Assembly (NCBI RefSeq): GCF_007565055.1
Contig: NC_044562.1
Location: forward strand, 51,904,250 to 51,968,249
From: Rhinopithecus roxellana
Taxonomy: Eukaryota > Chordata > Mammalia > Primates > Cercopithecidae
DNA length: 64,000 nt
Direction of reading: 5' to 3'
Under the pieces are notes generated by a model. That model made no database searches. It was not told the DNA's origin and worked only from the letters and a program-made list of their open reading frames with translations. The position numbers and the translations under genes were made by a program. Below, in pieces: positions 11,641-22,755 of this stretch (position 1 is the stretch's first letter; every line of letters starts with the position of its first letter).

Positions 11641-12601
11641 TTTGATTTCAGTTACATGGAGGACAATACAACATGAGGGATAGATTTCTAATCAAGGAGG
11701 CTAACAAGTAGAGATTTTTAGCATATGTTCAATCAAAATAATTCTGGCATGGGTCAGCACATTTTTAATGATGAGAAACAAAATCAAGTCTAAACAATAT
11801 TAATTCTATCATGGCAGGCCCAAGACACTGGTAGGTGAGAGAGAGGAATAAGGAGAAGAACACAGGATGAATAGAAATAAGGAAAGAGGGAGCACATGAT
11901 AAGCCTGCATTTACAACCAATAATTAACTTGGGGATGTGCATTGCTGTTAGTTTTATAATTTGTCCATTTTGTGACTGAGAAGTTGACTTAGTTTAATCT
12001 AATTCTCCTTGCTTTGTAATATGTATTTAATATATTTATACTTTCTAAGTTAAATGTATAGGTTTCAAAATTATGCCAGCAGAGGAATCGTCTAAAAAAT
12101 GGAGCTGTGTTTAATTTCATGAAAATAGAAGAAAACAGCAATAGTAGAAATAATCAGTTATTTTAATTGTTGGTTTGCAAAAGAGGAATCACCTATGTTC
12201 ACTGTGACTTATGTGCAGGATGACTGCACCTGCACATTTGCCGGGCATCATCTCAGCTTACACCCGCTGTCCCTGTGTAATTACTAAGAGCATCCTATTT
12301 CATTCTTAAAGAGTTCTGGTTTGCATGATAAAGAATATGAACACCATACTCATAAATTGAAGTTATAGTTATATAGATTTTTACTCAAAATTAGGAAGAA
12401 CCTTCTACAAATTGAAATTGCCCAGTAATGGAAGGCATTGCCTTAAGAACCAATGGAAAAACTAGCAGTCATCAATCATATGCTGAAAAACTATTAGCTG
12501 TGAGTTTTTAGGAGGCCTAAACCAGATAATGGTTAGAGCAGCAGATGTATTAATTTGAATTATATGAAAGTGCCAATATTTGGCTGTTTTAGACATGTGA
12601 A
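11641..12601. other. No identified feature
   Basis: AT-rich unique-looking sequence with no supported element. Confidence 0.5.
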
Positions 12602-12679
12602 AATGTCAGCTTATTAACTAAATACAATGTCTGTTTTAAATATACAAAAATGTCATTGTATTAACTGAATACAATGTCT
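12602..12679 (+). repeat. Diverged tandem duplication, 47-bp period
   Basis: A 31-base unit at 12602-12632 (opening 'aatgtcagcttattaact') recurs at 12649-12679 (opening 'aatgtcattgtattaact'). Both end in 'aatacaatgtct'. The copies differ at four or so positions, so the duplication is not recent. Confidence 0.8.
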
Positions 12680-12749
12680 ACCAACATCTGGAAGTCTATT
12701 TTATATTTATTGTGTTGTAAAAACACATTCTGTGTTTGAAAAGTAACAT

Positions 12750-12795
12750 GCTTTTTTTTTGAAAAAAAAACAAAAACAAAAACAAAAACAAAACT
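12750..12795 (+). repeat. T-run / A-run and (CAAAA)n simple repeat
   Basis: A T run is followed by 'ga' and an A run, then four CAAAA units. The T and A runs could pair. No SINE or LINE body is attached. Confidence 0.8.
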
Positions 12796-13005
12796 ATGAA
12801 ATCTTGAAAGTTCTCCATCAGGAAGTATAAAAATTAAACTCTATATTTATTTGTTACAAATGTAAGGTATTAAAATAAGAGGAATAGCATTGAAAGTTGA
12901 CAGAGAAGTTGGGTGTATTTTAATGTCATGCTGTCCTGAAATGTCAGAGCTATGTACTAGCTTTTCCTGTAAGGGGTAAGATTCCCATCAAAGAATTCAG
13001 TTCAG

Positions 13006-13008
13006 AGT

Positions 13009-13016
<8 letters not shown>
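13006..13016 (+). repeat. Left target-site duplication of the compound insertion
   Basis: AGTAAGGTTTT here is identical to 14949-14959. The two copies bracket the poly-T, the unidentified stretch and the sense L1 piece. The TTTT end fits an L1 endonuclease nick on the + strand. Confidence 0.75.

Positions 13017-13055
<39 letters not shown>
13013..13055 (-). repeat. 43-base uninterrupted poly-T (antisense poly(A) tail)
   Basis: Forty-three T in a row, of which the first four are shared with the target-site copy. The run is not next to an Alu or L1 3' end. It looks like the poly(A) tail of a retrotransposed RNA inserted in antisense. Its purity implies a young insertion or repeat expansion. 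Confidence 0.8.
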
Positions 13056-13057
<2 letters not shown>

Positions 13058-13551
13058 CGAAGTGTTCTAATATAGTCTGAGAATGCTGTGAAAGCCATAT
13101 TAAATTAAACCAAAATTGATAGAATTTAAAATTACTGAGAGGTGTTTTATTGAACCAAACAAAACACAACACACAACAAGAAACAAAGGAGAAGATACGA
13201 AGTTAACACACATGGGATAGGGTGTAAGATGGGGGAAGGACTGCTCTACCTGAATCCTGTAATGCACTTGCTTATTATGCCCTGCCTGGCTCTTGGCTAC
13301 ATCAACCTTTCTTACTGAAGATATGGTTGTAAAGACCAGAGTTACCTTGAAGAAGAGGACTCAGGGAAGGAAGGTACTTAGAGCCAACATATCCTTGTTC
13401 TATTGGAGATATTTAGGACTAAGACCTGGGTAATTGCTGTAGCTTTCATATGACCTCCTAAATAAGTCACGTGTTTTCTCTGTATATGTGGAGGCAGAGC
13501 ATAAATGGAACCAAAATGGAACCATGATGCATATTACAAATGGGTGGTTGA
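13056..13551 (-). mobile_element. Unidentified retrotransposed segment, antisense (candidate 3' transduction)
   Basis: About 496 bp between the poly-T and the start of the sense L1. It is not L1, Alu, MIR or L2 that I recognise. With the flanking duplication and tail it reads as the reverse complement of an RNA 3' part. The simplest reading is DNA copied from downstream of a source L1 (3' transduction). A processed non-coding transcript is the alternative. On the minus strand I see no canonical AATAAA near the tail, only a weak AATATG about 35 bases before it. Confidence 0.5.
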
Positions 13552-14932
13552 CAATGGAACAGAACAGAGTCCTCAGAAATAATACCACACATCTACAGCC
13601 ATCTGATCTTTGACAAACCTGAGAGAAACAAGAAATGGGGAAAGGATTCCCTATTTAATAAATGGTGCTGGGAAAATTGGCTAGCCATAAGTAGAAAGCT
13701 GAAACTGGATCCTTTCCTTACTCCTTATACGAAGATTAATTCAAGATGGATTAGAGACTTAAATATTAGACCTAATACCATAAAAACCCTAGAAGAAAAC
13801 CTAGGTAATACCATTCAGGACATAGGCATGGGCAAGGACTTCATGTCTAAAACACCAAAAGCAACGGCAGCAAAAGCCAAAATTGACAAATGGGATCTAA
13901 TTAAACTAAAGAGCTTCTGCACAGCCAAAGAAACTCCCATCAGAGTGAACAGGCAAGCTACAGAATGGGAGAAAATTTTTGCAATCTACTCATCTGACAA
14001 AGGGCTAATATCCAGAATCTACAAAGAACTCAAACAAATATACAAGAAAAAAACAAACAACCCCATCAAAAAGTGGGGAAAGGATATGAACAGACATTTC
14101 TCAAAAGAAGACATTCATACAGCCAACAGACACATGAAAAAATGCTCATCATCACTCGCCATCAGAGAAATGCAAATCAAAACCACAATGAGATACCATC
14201 TCACACCAGTTAGAATGGCAATCATTCAAAAGTCAGGAAACAACAGGTGTTGGAGAGGATGTGGAGAAATAGGAACACTTTTACACTGTTGGTGGGATTG
14301 TAAACTAGTTCAACCATTATGGAAAACAGTATGGCAATTCCTCAAGGATCTAGAACTAGATGTACCATATGACCCAGCCATCCCACTACTGGGTACATAC
14401 CCAAAGGATTATAAATCATGCTGCTATAAAGACACATGCACACGTATGTTTATTGAGGCACTATTCACAATAGCAAAGACTTGGAATCAACCCAAATGTC
14501 CATCTGTGACAGACTGGATTAAGAAAATGTGGCACATATACACCATGGAATACTATGCAGCCATAAAAAAGGATGAGTTTGCGTCCTTTGTAGGGACATG
14601 GATGCAGCTGGAAACCATCATTCTTAGCAAACTATCACAAGAACAGATAACCAAACACCACATGTTCTCACTCATAGGCGGGAACTGAACAATGAGGTCA
14701 CTTGGACTCGGGAAGGGAAACATCACACACCGGGGCCTATCATGGGGAGGGGGGAGGGGGGAGGGATTGCATTGGGAGTTATACCTGATATAAATGATGA
14801 ATTCATGGGTGCTGACGAGATGATGGGTGCAGCACACCAACATGGCACAAGTATACATATGTAACAAACCTGCACGTTAGGCACATGTACCCTAGAACTT
14901 AAAGTATTAAAAAAAAAAAAAAAAAAAAAAAA
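13552..14932 (+). mobile_element. Young L1 (L1PA-like) 3' fragment, sense: ORF2 C-terminus, 3' UTR, poly(A)
   Basis: It starts abruptly at 'caatggaacagaacagag', within ORF2. The ORF2 frame is open from 13552 to the stop at 14686-14688, about 378 codons. It includes the cysteine-rich C-terminal part (CWRGCGEIGTLLHCWWDCKL at 14260-14311) and the normal end, SLIGGN. The reverse-transcriptase and endonuclease domains are absent. The 3' UTR has its G-rich run ('gggaggggggagggg', about 14745-14763) and ends 'agaacttaaagtatt' plus a pure A run of about 23. The fragment cannot move by itself. An intact frame and clean tail point to a recent insertion. It has no duplication of its own, and the surrounding AGTAAGGTTTT copies enclose it with 13013-13551. 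Confidence 0.93.
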
Positions 14933-14948
14933 GAGTTTGCAGTAGGGC

Positions 14949-14959
14949 AGTAAGGTTTT
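14949..14959 (+). repeat. Right target-site duplication of the compound insertion
   Basis: AGTAAGGTTTT, identical to 13006-13016. Sixteen bases (14933-14948, 'gagtttgcagtagggc') separate it from the L1 poly(A). They would be the first bases of the transduced flank in the transduction-plus-inversion model. Confidence 0.75.
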
Positions 14960-15808
14960 AGGATTTTTCTACACTGAATTCACTGGCTAAGATTTCCTCA
15001 TCCTATCTTCATTGTGAACCCCCGGACTGCATGCCTGTCACCTGTTTTAATTTTGACAAAGAAAAAGGGAAAACAGAGGAAGTTAAAGAAAGGAGGGGGA
15101 TTAAAAAAAATCTATGAATCTATGACACAAACAACCCATAGTTAATTGCAAAAGAGTAACTAATACTTATATTACATGATTAGTAAAAATCCAGTTGCCT
15201 GTAAAAATGTTAGGTTTAACCACTATGACTTGTATCCAGTCAATAATTAAAAATAAGCCCTAATTTAAAAAAAACAAAAAAACAAAAAAACAAATGCGTG
15301 GTTGACTTGGTGATGATATGCCTTTCAATCTGGAGGTGGCATGATCTGTACCATGGCTTGTTCTTTCTATCTGTTTCGATCTGTAAGTGATATTCTTGCT
15401 TATGCCATTCATTTAAAAAATTAAATGTTCCATTTATTCTCTCTATCCACAAGATAGATGTCCATGTCTTTCAAGTTACTAATTTACTTTCTATCTATAA
15501 TTAACATGTCTTATGAATTTTAACTATATCTGACAAGAAATTGCTTGCTTACTGTCTATACTTAATGCTTGTGAGTTTTATCCATTCCAATTCTTTTTCT
15601 TGTTTTCTATATAGAAAAATTAAACATTATTAAGTAATATGACAAATACACATTGCATCCCCCATGAGAGGGAGGAAGGAGAGGAAATTAAGAGTGAAAG
15701 GCTGAGTATCTCCATTTTAGCTTTAACTTGAATATCCGTGATTTCTACTTTTACTATTTTGTATATTCTGTATGAGATCTTGTATGACAAAGGTCTTCCA
15801 GTGGTTCT
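14960..15808. other. No identified feature
   Basis: AT-rich. A CAAAAAA-type run lies at about 15266-15292. No element or exon recognised. Confidence 0.5.
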
Positions 15809-16150
15809 AGTAAGAGGATCAGAGGCCAGGTATGGTGGCTTACACCTGTAATTCCACCACTTTGGGAGGCCAAGGTGGGCAGATCACCTGAGTTCAGGAG
15901 TTCAAGACTAACCTGGCCAACATAGTGAAACCCCATCTCTACTAAAAATATAAAAATTAGCCAGGTGTGATGGTGGACGCCTGTAATCCTAGTTACTCAG
16001 GAGGCTGAGCCAGGAGAATCGCTTGAACCCAGGATGCAGAGGGTGCAGTAAGTCAATATTTTGCCACTGCATTCCAGCCTGGGCAACAGAGCGGGACTCC
16101 ATCTCAAAAAAAAAAAAAAAAAGAGAGAGAGAGAGAGTGAGAGGATCAGA
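15809..16150 (+). mobile_element. AluS, sense, with target-site duplication and (GA)n tail
   Basis: The Alu body is 15824-16121 ('ggccaggtatggtgg' to 'gggactccatctc' plus A run). The linker is 'aaaaatataaaaattagcc'. The tail has grown a (GA)n microsatellite at about 16122-16135. AGTAAGAGGATCAGA (15809-15823) and AGTGAGAGGATCAGA (16136-16150) are the duplications, with one mismatch. Confidence 0.94.
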
Positions 16151-16464
16151 AAGCCAATGCTGCGTAAGTTTTTTACTTTATAGGTTTGATTAGGAATTCC
16201 ATAATTCTAAATTAATTATGAAATGATTGATTGCAACACTGTTGGTGGTTGAAAAGAAGATGCTATAGAAATTGCAAAAATGACATAAGCCCATTATTTC
16301 AAGCCATGTAACACAGGCACCTAACCCTGATGAAAGTATTAGTGATGAAAATTTACTGAAATTCAAATTTTAAGTTTAAAGTGAATGATAGCATAATAAA
16401 AATATCTTCTTAGATGAAAAGTTATGGTTTAAATAAATAGAGTTCCCCAGGATCATATTCATTA
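16151..16464. other. No identified feature
   Basis: AT-rich, nothing recognised. Confidence 0.5.
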
Positions 16465-17145
16465 TTTCAATCATTCATCAAACTGTCCATCTTTCTAGCA
16501 GGTATTACCTAAATGTCAGATTCAGTTCTAAAAGTTAATGATACAAAGATGCACAAGTCCTAGCACCCATGGTGAAATAATTCAGCCTGCTGAGGAAGAC
16601 AGAGAGGAAAAGTCTCAGTTAAAATCCAATGTAACTCTTTTAAAGGGGTCTGCTCTGGAGATGCAGAGGAGGAGTGGAGTGGAGAGGCACTGTAATGGAA
16701 AGCTTCATAGAGGAGCTGAAGAATGAGCAGGAATTCATAGAGGTAGAGGAAGAATTGAGATGAGGGTAAGAAAAAAACCTATTAATTGCAGTTAGACAAA
16801 ATGACATTATTGAGGGGATAAAAGAGAGAGTAGATGTAGATTCTACATGAAGAATCATCAGGAAATGAGCCCTGGACACATTAAATTATGAATGGTTTTT
16901 TTTTGTGCTCTGAAATAAAGATAATTAATCTGAGGTTGAAAGAGTATGCTTGAATAATTTTAAGTATGAGAATGTCATGGCCATGTTTGCAAGAGAGGAA
17001 TGGAGAGGAGCAAGGCCAGGTTGATTAACAGGCTATGACAACAGTCCAAATAGGAAGGGGTTGGTGCAAGGAATAGAGAGTGAGATTCTTAGGTTATTTA
17101 GGGAGTGATTGAGGATGACATCATGTCTCCCAATTTCTAAGTAGC
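16465..17145 (-). mobile_element. L2 3' half, antisense
   Basis: The + strand follows the reverse complement of L2 in order: 'tcagttctaaaagttaatga', 'agcttcatagaggagctga', 'gaatgagcaggaattca', 'gagaatgtcatggccatgtt', 'aacagtccaaataggaagg', 'aggttatttagggagtgat' and 'gaggatgacatcatgtctcc'. The short frames on either strand are incidental. Confidence 0.8.
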
Positions 17146-17436
17146 CCAGCATTTCTATAGGTCTTCACGCTACCATGTCACAGTCAAAATACTGGCTAAT
17201 ACCATATACACCTATAAAATATCTTTTGACTTAGATTTTAAATCTGTAAACTCTTTGTTGACTTTTTAGTCATTTCATTTGTTACATCAGAAACGTTTGT
17301 CCCAACCTTAGCCCCCATTATAAAATGTAAGACTGATGACGTTCACACATATTCAGGAAATGCAACTAGTGTGTTTCATTAATATCACTGTTGCTTCTTA
17401 TTAAGATAAAAGGCAAAATTGTTAGCTAATATAAAA
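17146..17436. other. No identified feature
   Basis: AT-rich, nothing recognised. Confidence 0.5.
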
Positions 17437-17753
17437 TGATGTTATTCTTTTTTTTTTTTTTGAGACAGAGTTATGCTCTTGTTGCTCAGGCTGGAGTGCA
17501 ATGGCGTGATCTTGGCTCACCGCAACCTCCGCCTCCTGGGTTCAAGCGATTCTCCTGCCTCAGCCTCCCAAGTAGCTGGGATTATAGGCATGTGTCACCA
17601 CGCCCAGCTAATTTTGTATTTTTAATAGAGATGGGGTTTCTCCATGTTGATCAGGCTGGTCTTGAACTCCCACCCTCAGGTGATCTGCCCGCCCCGACCT
17701 CCCAAAGTGCTGGGATCACAGGAGTGAGCCACCGTGCCTGGCTGATGTTATTC
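17437..17753 (-). mobile_element. AluS, antisense, with target-site duplication
   Basis: Alu body 17448-17742: poly-T, 'gagacagagttatgctcttg', linker 'taattttgtatttttaatag', end 'gagccaccgtgcctggc'. TGATGTTATTC (17437-17447 and 17743-17753) is the perfect duplication. The 116-codon frame over it is Alu-derived. Confidence 0.95.
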
Positions 17754-18194
17754 ATTTTAATATGGAACAGTTATTTTCCAAAGTAATATATCTAGGCTCA
17801 TTTTTAGACATAGTAGATACTTGTTCCATCTCTTCTATCTATAAAACTCATGACATGTATACATCATAAAGTTACTATACATACTCAACAGAGTTCTCAG
17901 CCTCTAAAATCTTATATGTGTAGTTTGCATTACACATCTTTTATTGATACTATTGCCTTGTTAATTTCTGATTCTAGAAACTTAACTCTAGAATGTAGAA
18001 GCATTACTTTCTCATCCCTCCTCATGAAACCACTCCATACTCAATGCTGTTGTTATTCAATGTCTTTAGCAGCCTAACCCTTTACCTACTCAGCACTGCA
18101 TGATGCAGAAAATGGTATTGAAGAATTCAAATGCCCTTTCTAGCCTTTTTTCTTTTTTACTCTGTCCCCAACCACAATAAATTTTCACTCTTCC
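17754..18194. other. No identified feature
   Basis: AT-rich, with no recognised element. The frame at 17850-18077 has no known relative. Confidence 0.5.
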
Positions 18195-18545
18195 TCAAAC
18201 AAATAGAGCTTGCTCACCACTTAGAATCTTGGCATGTGTTATTCCCTCTGCCTGGAACGCACTTTTCACAGACATCCACATGGATCATTCTTTTACCTCC
18301 CTCATGTCTAAATTCAAATTTCACCTTCTTAGAAAGGTCTTCTCTGATTGACTTACTTAAAGCTGCTACCCTGGATCAACTCTATTTCTCTCTTCTATTT
18401 TTTTTTTCAATAACACTTGGAATCCTCTAATATATTATATACTTCATTGTATTTATATTATCTCTTTTCTCCTCCTGTAGAATGTAATGTCTTTGAAGTA
18501 AGGATTTTTATCTTGCTTTATTTTCTCTATTTTGTATAGGAATAT
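18195..18545 (+). mobile_element. L2 3' end, sense
   Basis: In order: 'ctctgcctggaacgcacttt', 'agacatccacatggatcatt', 'aaatttcaccttcttagaaa', 'ggtcttctctgattgactta' and 'gtagaatgtaatgtctttga'. These are the L2 3' end without its terminal repeat. The frame 18131-18430 is part of this relic. Confidence 0.85.
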
Positions 18546-18573
18546 ATATGCATGTTATTAGTTACTAAAAGTT

Positions 18574-19204
18574 AACCACATTTTCTTTTCTTAAAATTTA
18601 ACTTTTGAGTTCAGGTTCAGTGGTACATGAGCAGGTTTGTTACATAGGTAAACGTGTGTCATGGAGATTTGTTGTACAGATTATTTCGTCATCCAGGTAT
18701 TAAACCTAGTACCCACTAGTTATTTTTCCTGATCCTCTCCCTCCTCCTGCCCTCCATCCTCCAATAGGCCCCAGTGTGTGTTGTTTCCCTCTATGTATCC
18801 ATGTGTTCTCATCATTTATCTCCCACTTGTAAGTGAGAACCTGTGGTATTTGGTTTTCTGTTTCTATGTTAGTTTGCTAAGGATAATGATCTCCAGCTCC
18901 ATCCATGTTCTTGCAAAGAACAGGATCACATTCCTTTTTATGGCTGCATAGTATTCCTTGGTGTATATGTATCACATTTTCTTTATCCATTCTATCATTG
19001 ATGGGTATTTAGGTTGATTCTGTGTCTTTGCTGTTGTGAATAGTGCTGCAATGAACATGAGCAAGTATGTGTCTTTATGATGTAACAATTTATATTGCTT
19101 TGGGTACAAACCCAGTAATGGGATTGCTGGGTTGAAGGATATTTTTGTTTTTAGGTCTTTGAGGAATCACTGCATTGTATCCCACAACAACAACCACATT
19201 TTCT
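18574..19204 (-). mobile_element. 5'-truncated L1 (older L1P), antisense, with 13-bp target-site duplication
   Basis: L1 body 18587-19191. It begins with the reverse-complement 3' end 'taaaatttaacttttgagttc' (diverged). It continues with 'tttgttacataggtaaacg', 'ctgtttctatgttagtttgc' and 'tatggctgcatagtattcc', and stops in ORF2 at 'ttgaggaatcactgca'. AACCACATTTTCT at 18574-18586 and 19192-19204 is a perfect duplication. The divergence suggests an L1PA8-to-L1PB age, which is a judgement by eye. Confidence 0.93.
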
Positions 19205-19699
19205 ATAGATAAGTTTGAATATGAAAGGAAGATAAAAAGGTAAATTAACAATTTAAAGAAAAACAACATATTAGGCATTTTGTGCCAGTTTGCATGGGAG
19301 TTTCTTGGTTTTAACATGAAACTCCTTTGTCCTGGGAACCCTCTCAATCCTGTGCAGGCCAGAACAGTTGGTCACTTTTTATTCTTATAATAGTCTATTA
19401 TTGTTTAAATTTTGTAATCATCTGTTCCTTTCTTAGTGTGAGATGGCTACTCTACATTATTTTATTTTATTTCTGTTCTATTTCTACCTTTTTCCTGTGC
19501 TACTGCTGACACTACTATGGTTTCCAGTAATTTTAAATAAGATTACAAATGTTTATCTCACAAAAAGGCCTGGGGGACATCCTTCTTTAACTGATAAGTC
19601 TCTAAATGGTATAATTTCATTGGTCTTCTGGATTGATTTGCATAATGAATACATGTTCTTCTTACTAATACTTTTCATGTTATTATGAAGAAAGTACCA
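19205..19699. other. No identified feature
   Basis: AT-rich. The overlapping frames at 19327-19747 are low-complexity and hydrophobic because of T-rich DNA. No gene supported. Confidence 0.5.
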
Positions 19700-19880
19700 G
19701 ACTAGCAAACATCTGAATTCTAGCGCAAATTCTGCCACTAATCTCAACTCACCTCACCAACCTGGCCTTTGTTTCTTCTTTCATAAAATGAAAACCGATG
19801 CTAAAGCAAACTCTTTACACATCCAGCATTCCAGGATACTAAGATTCTGTGAGGTTTCTTCTGACCTGCAGTTGAAACTG
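19700..19880 (+). mobile_element. Possible MIR, sense
   Basis: The run 'gaattctagcgcaaattctg' (about 19715-19734), 'ccactaatctc' and 'gtttcttctttcataaaatg' has the order and spacing of the MIR core. It is strongly diverged. Confidence 0.4.
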
Positions 19881-20655
19881 TTCCTTTTGCTTGGTAGATG
19901 GCTTGGCCACTGCTATGTCCTCAACCAAAGAATTTGGCAGTTGGGGAAAAGCAGGATCCTCCCTGGATCTAGAAAAGTCAAAGGAATTTTGGTTCCCTTG
20001 TGTTTTCAGTGCCTGTGCCTGACCTGCCTTTTCCCAACTAAGATTTCCTCATGATAAAAAGTGTGAAAAAGTATGATGTAGCTCTTAAACATTTTCCTAT
20101 TAAAGTGGCTGTGTTCCCTGCTAAATTAATGTTTACGGGATTCGACTGTTTTGTGAGCAATTTAAAACATAATTTGATGATTTACTATCAATTTCCTCAT
20201 AAAATGTACATGGTTATGACTAAAAATACACACAGATATGAGGCTGAACTGTGTGTGTGTGTCGAAATTAAAGGAAACCTGGTCATTCATGTTTTTTCCT
20301 TATCCTCTAAATATTTAGCTGTGTGCTATCCTTTCATAAATTTGAATAAAACGTAGTAGACAAACAAGTAGTTTCATCTAAATACAACTCTCATGTTTAG
20401 ATTTAAAAATCCTTTGGGGGAAAAATGTTAGCAAAAGCAAATATCATCTTTTGCGATTAAATACTTCATATTTAAATGATGCTTAGGTGTTTAGAGATCA
20501 CATTTTTTGTCTATTAATGCTCACAGTATGGATACCCCAAATACCTTAATTTGATCACTATGCATTATATATATCTAACATTATTTCACATGTGCTATGT
20601 ACCTATGTACAAATAATCATATTAATAACAGAATCCTCATAGTGATGTTAGAAAA
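19881..20655. other. No identified feature
   Basis: The 101-codon frame at 20051-20356 has no recognisable domain. No repeat recognised. Confidence 0.5.
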
Positions 20656-20880
20656 AAGCAAGTGTTAAAATCAGATTGGGTTCCGATTTTTACACTATCA
20701 CTCACTAATTGTAAGTACTTGGGGGAATCAGATCAGACCTCTAATCCTTAGTTTTGGCTGGTGTGTAATGGTGATTGCAGAGTCTGTCTCATTTACTCAA
20801 CCCTTTTCCAAGTTGTTAGAGGACTAGATGAGGTAATGCTAATAATGTATCTAGAAGAGCGCCAGACAAATAAGCCTTTA
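20656..20880 (+). mobile_element. MIR, sense
   Basis: Diverged MIR order: 'ggttccgatttttacact' (for 'cggctctgccact'), 'atccttagttttggctgg', 'gatgaggtaatgctaata', 'agagcgccagacaaataag'. Confidence 0.6.
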
Positions 20881-20965
20881 TTATTATTATTCCTGTTCAC
20901 AGATAAATAAATTGAGGGTCAGGGAGGTTAAGTGATTTGTCCAATTGACATAACTTGTAACTTGA
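20881..20965 (-). mobile_element. MIR fragment, antisense
   Basis: The phrases 'attcctgttcacagataaat', 'aaattgagggtcagggag' and 'gttaagtgatttgtccaa' are the MIR core in reverse complement, head-to-head with the preceding MIR. Confidence 0.7.
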
Positions 20966-21029
20966 GGAACCAGGACTTGTTTACAAGTAATATTTTAAAA
21001 CTTGTCAAGAATCCATACAGCAGATCAGC
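20966..21029. other. Short unassigned gap
   Basis: Nothing recognised. Confidence 0.4.
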
Positions 21030-21275
21030 TGAGTACAGGGCTGAATTATGACTTTTTGGGCCATGGGCATTTTTGCCTTCATGGGCCCCTTCCACCAAAG
21101 GAGGGGGGAACTTCTAAAAATGCAGGTGGGATTGATTTGAATATATACATTACTATTATATTCACTTTGCCATCATATTTTAAAGGAAATTAAAATAAGA
21201 ATAGTTTTGTGGGTCTCTACATGCAACATAGTCCCTGGGCACCATGCCCATTGTGCCTAATGGTTAAACCAATCT
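21030..21275 (+). repeat. Probable ancient interspersed repeat, family unassigned
   Basis: A somewhat GC-richer block with phrases that feel repeat-like: 'gggctgaattatgac', 'tttgccttcatgggcccc', 'gggcaccatgcccattgtgc' and 'ctaatggttaaacc'. I cannot name a family. The 63-codon frame inside is not convincing. Confidence 0.3.
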
Positions 21276-22740
21276 TAAGTTACGGAAAAAAAATAAATAA
21301 ATAAAACCTGGAGACAAACCTAACATGAATAAGGGATCCTTCTATCCCTATGTTTGGTCTTGCAATTCAGAGTGTTCCAGTGAGGTCGCCCTGCCACCCC
21401 CACACACCTTCCTAAGAATACTATAGTTAGCTCCTAAACTGAGTTAGATAAAACTGGGACACTTGCCAAATCCGATTGCCTCACTCTCTGTGAGTGATGG
21501 ATGAGATTATACAAATTTAAAAGTCTGGGATAAAAACATGTAAAACACAACAATTCTTCCACGTCAGATAATGAAATCTAAGATTAATCACAAACAAATG
21601 TGTACTAGGAAATGTAGTAATTCATCACGTCTTCTCCAGCAGTCGTATCTATGTTAAGTGTTCCAAAACAGTGTCAAAGTCTGTGTCTGGAGTTGGTGTA
21701 ATCCGGAAAGAAAAGGAGCCCAGAGTCATGCATTTTAAATGTATAGTTTTCATAGAATAATCTTTGGGCGAAAGAGGAATGCTACATTAAAACTTTTGTA
21801 GCATTTTCTTCATGCTATTTGGGTTCCATTTTGAGGGCTCTATAGAATTTAGAAATGCCAGGTTTGAACTGTATAAAATCATTGGACCATCTTCAAGAAA
21901 CAAAGCTAAATAAACATGTCATTCCTTGGCAATCTCAAGATAAGCCTGCCCTTCTTTGCTGGGTAATGTTTGGTGTGGTGTGATCATCTGAGTTTCTTCA
22001 GACAGGAAAGTTTATGAATGCAGGGAACAGAAGCTCATGGGAAAATGCCTTCTGTAACCTTTTCCCTGTTACTTTTCTTGACCGCTGGAAGCTTTAGTCT
22101 CAGTGACATAAAGTGTGTCTATGACACACAATCCCATACAGATCTTAACTACTTGATTACTATATATGTGGATGCCAAACAAAAAAATACTGTATTAATA
22201 TAACATCAATAATCTTTCTGATGCATGAAAATGATGTTTCAAACTGAGGGAAATGTATTAGTACAGTTATATACTTAGACATCCAAATTCTTAGACCCAG
22301 AAACTAATTTCAAACTGAAGAAGTCATTTACATAAATCACTGATGTGTCAGCTAAGAGCTTGTAAATTTGTCCTCTCTAAAAGCAGTTTTACTTTATAAA
22401 GTCACTCAATAAAACTTATCAAGAATAGGATGGAGGGGTTTATTGCTGTTATTTATTACAAGTTTTAACATGGTCATTTTGAGTTTGCTTTTTAAGAGAC
22501 TATCCACTAAGTGAGTTAGTGTGCTCTGAATGAGTGTACTTAAATTTTGCTTCAAATGGATTCTGGTTATTATCAATTTCAAACTAAGGAAGCAGAACTG
22601 TTTATGTAAAGTTAACTTAGATTTATTAAACTTTTAAAGAGTTTGCTTGGGAAGAAGCTGTGTCTACCTTTCCCAAAGACTTACACATGTTCAAACAATG
22701 TTAACTTGTTCAAGAAACATCCACAGGTACATGTTAGAAA
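21276..22740. other. No identified feature apart from a short (AAAT)n
   Basis: An A/AAAT run lies at about 21284-21304. Otherwise AT-rich DNA with no recognised repeat or exon. Confidence 0.5.
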
Positions 22741-22755
22741 TTATGATAAGTATCG

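Noticed and set aside
13828..14688. 286-codon frame as a host gene
   Set aside because: It is the L1 ORF2 C-terminus. The ATG at 13828 is an internal methionine, and the frame is open from 13552.
20051..20356. 101-codon frame
   Set aside because: No domain, no promoter or splice context, and a length that can arise by chance in 64 kb.
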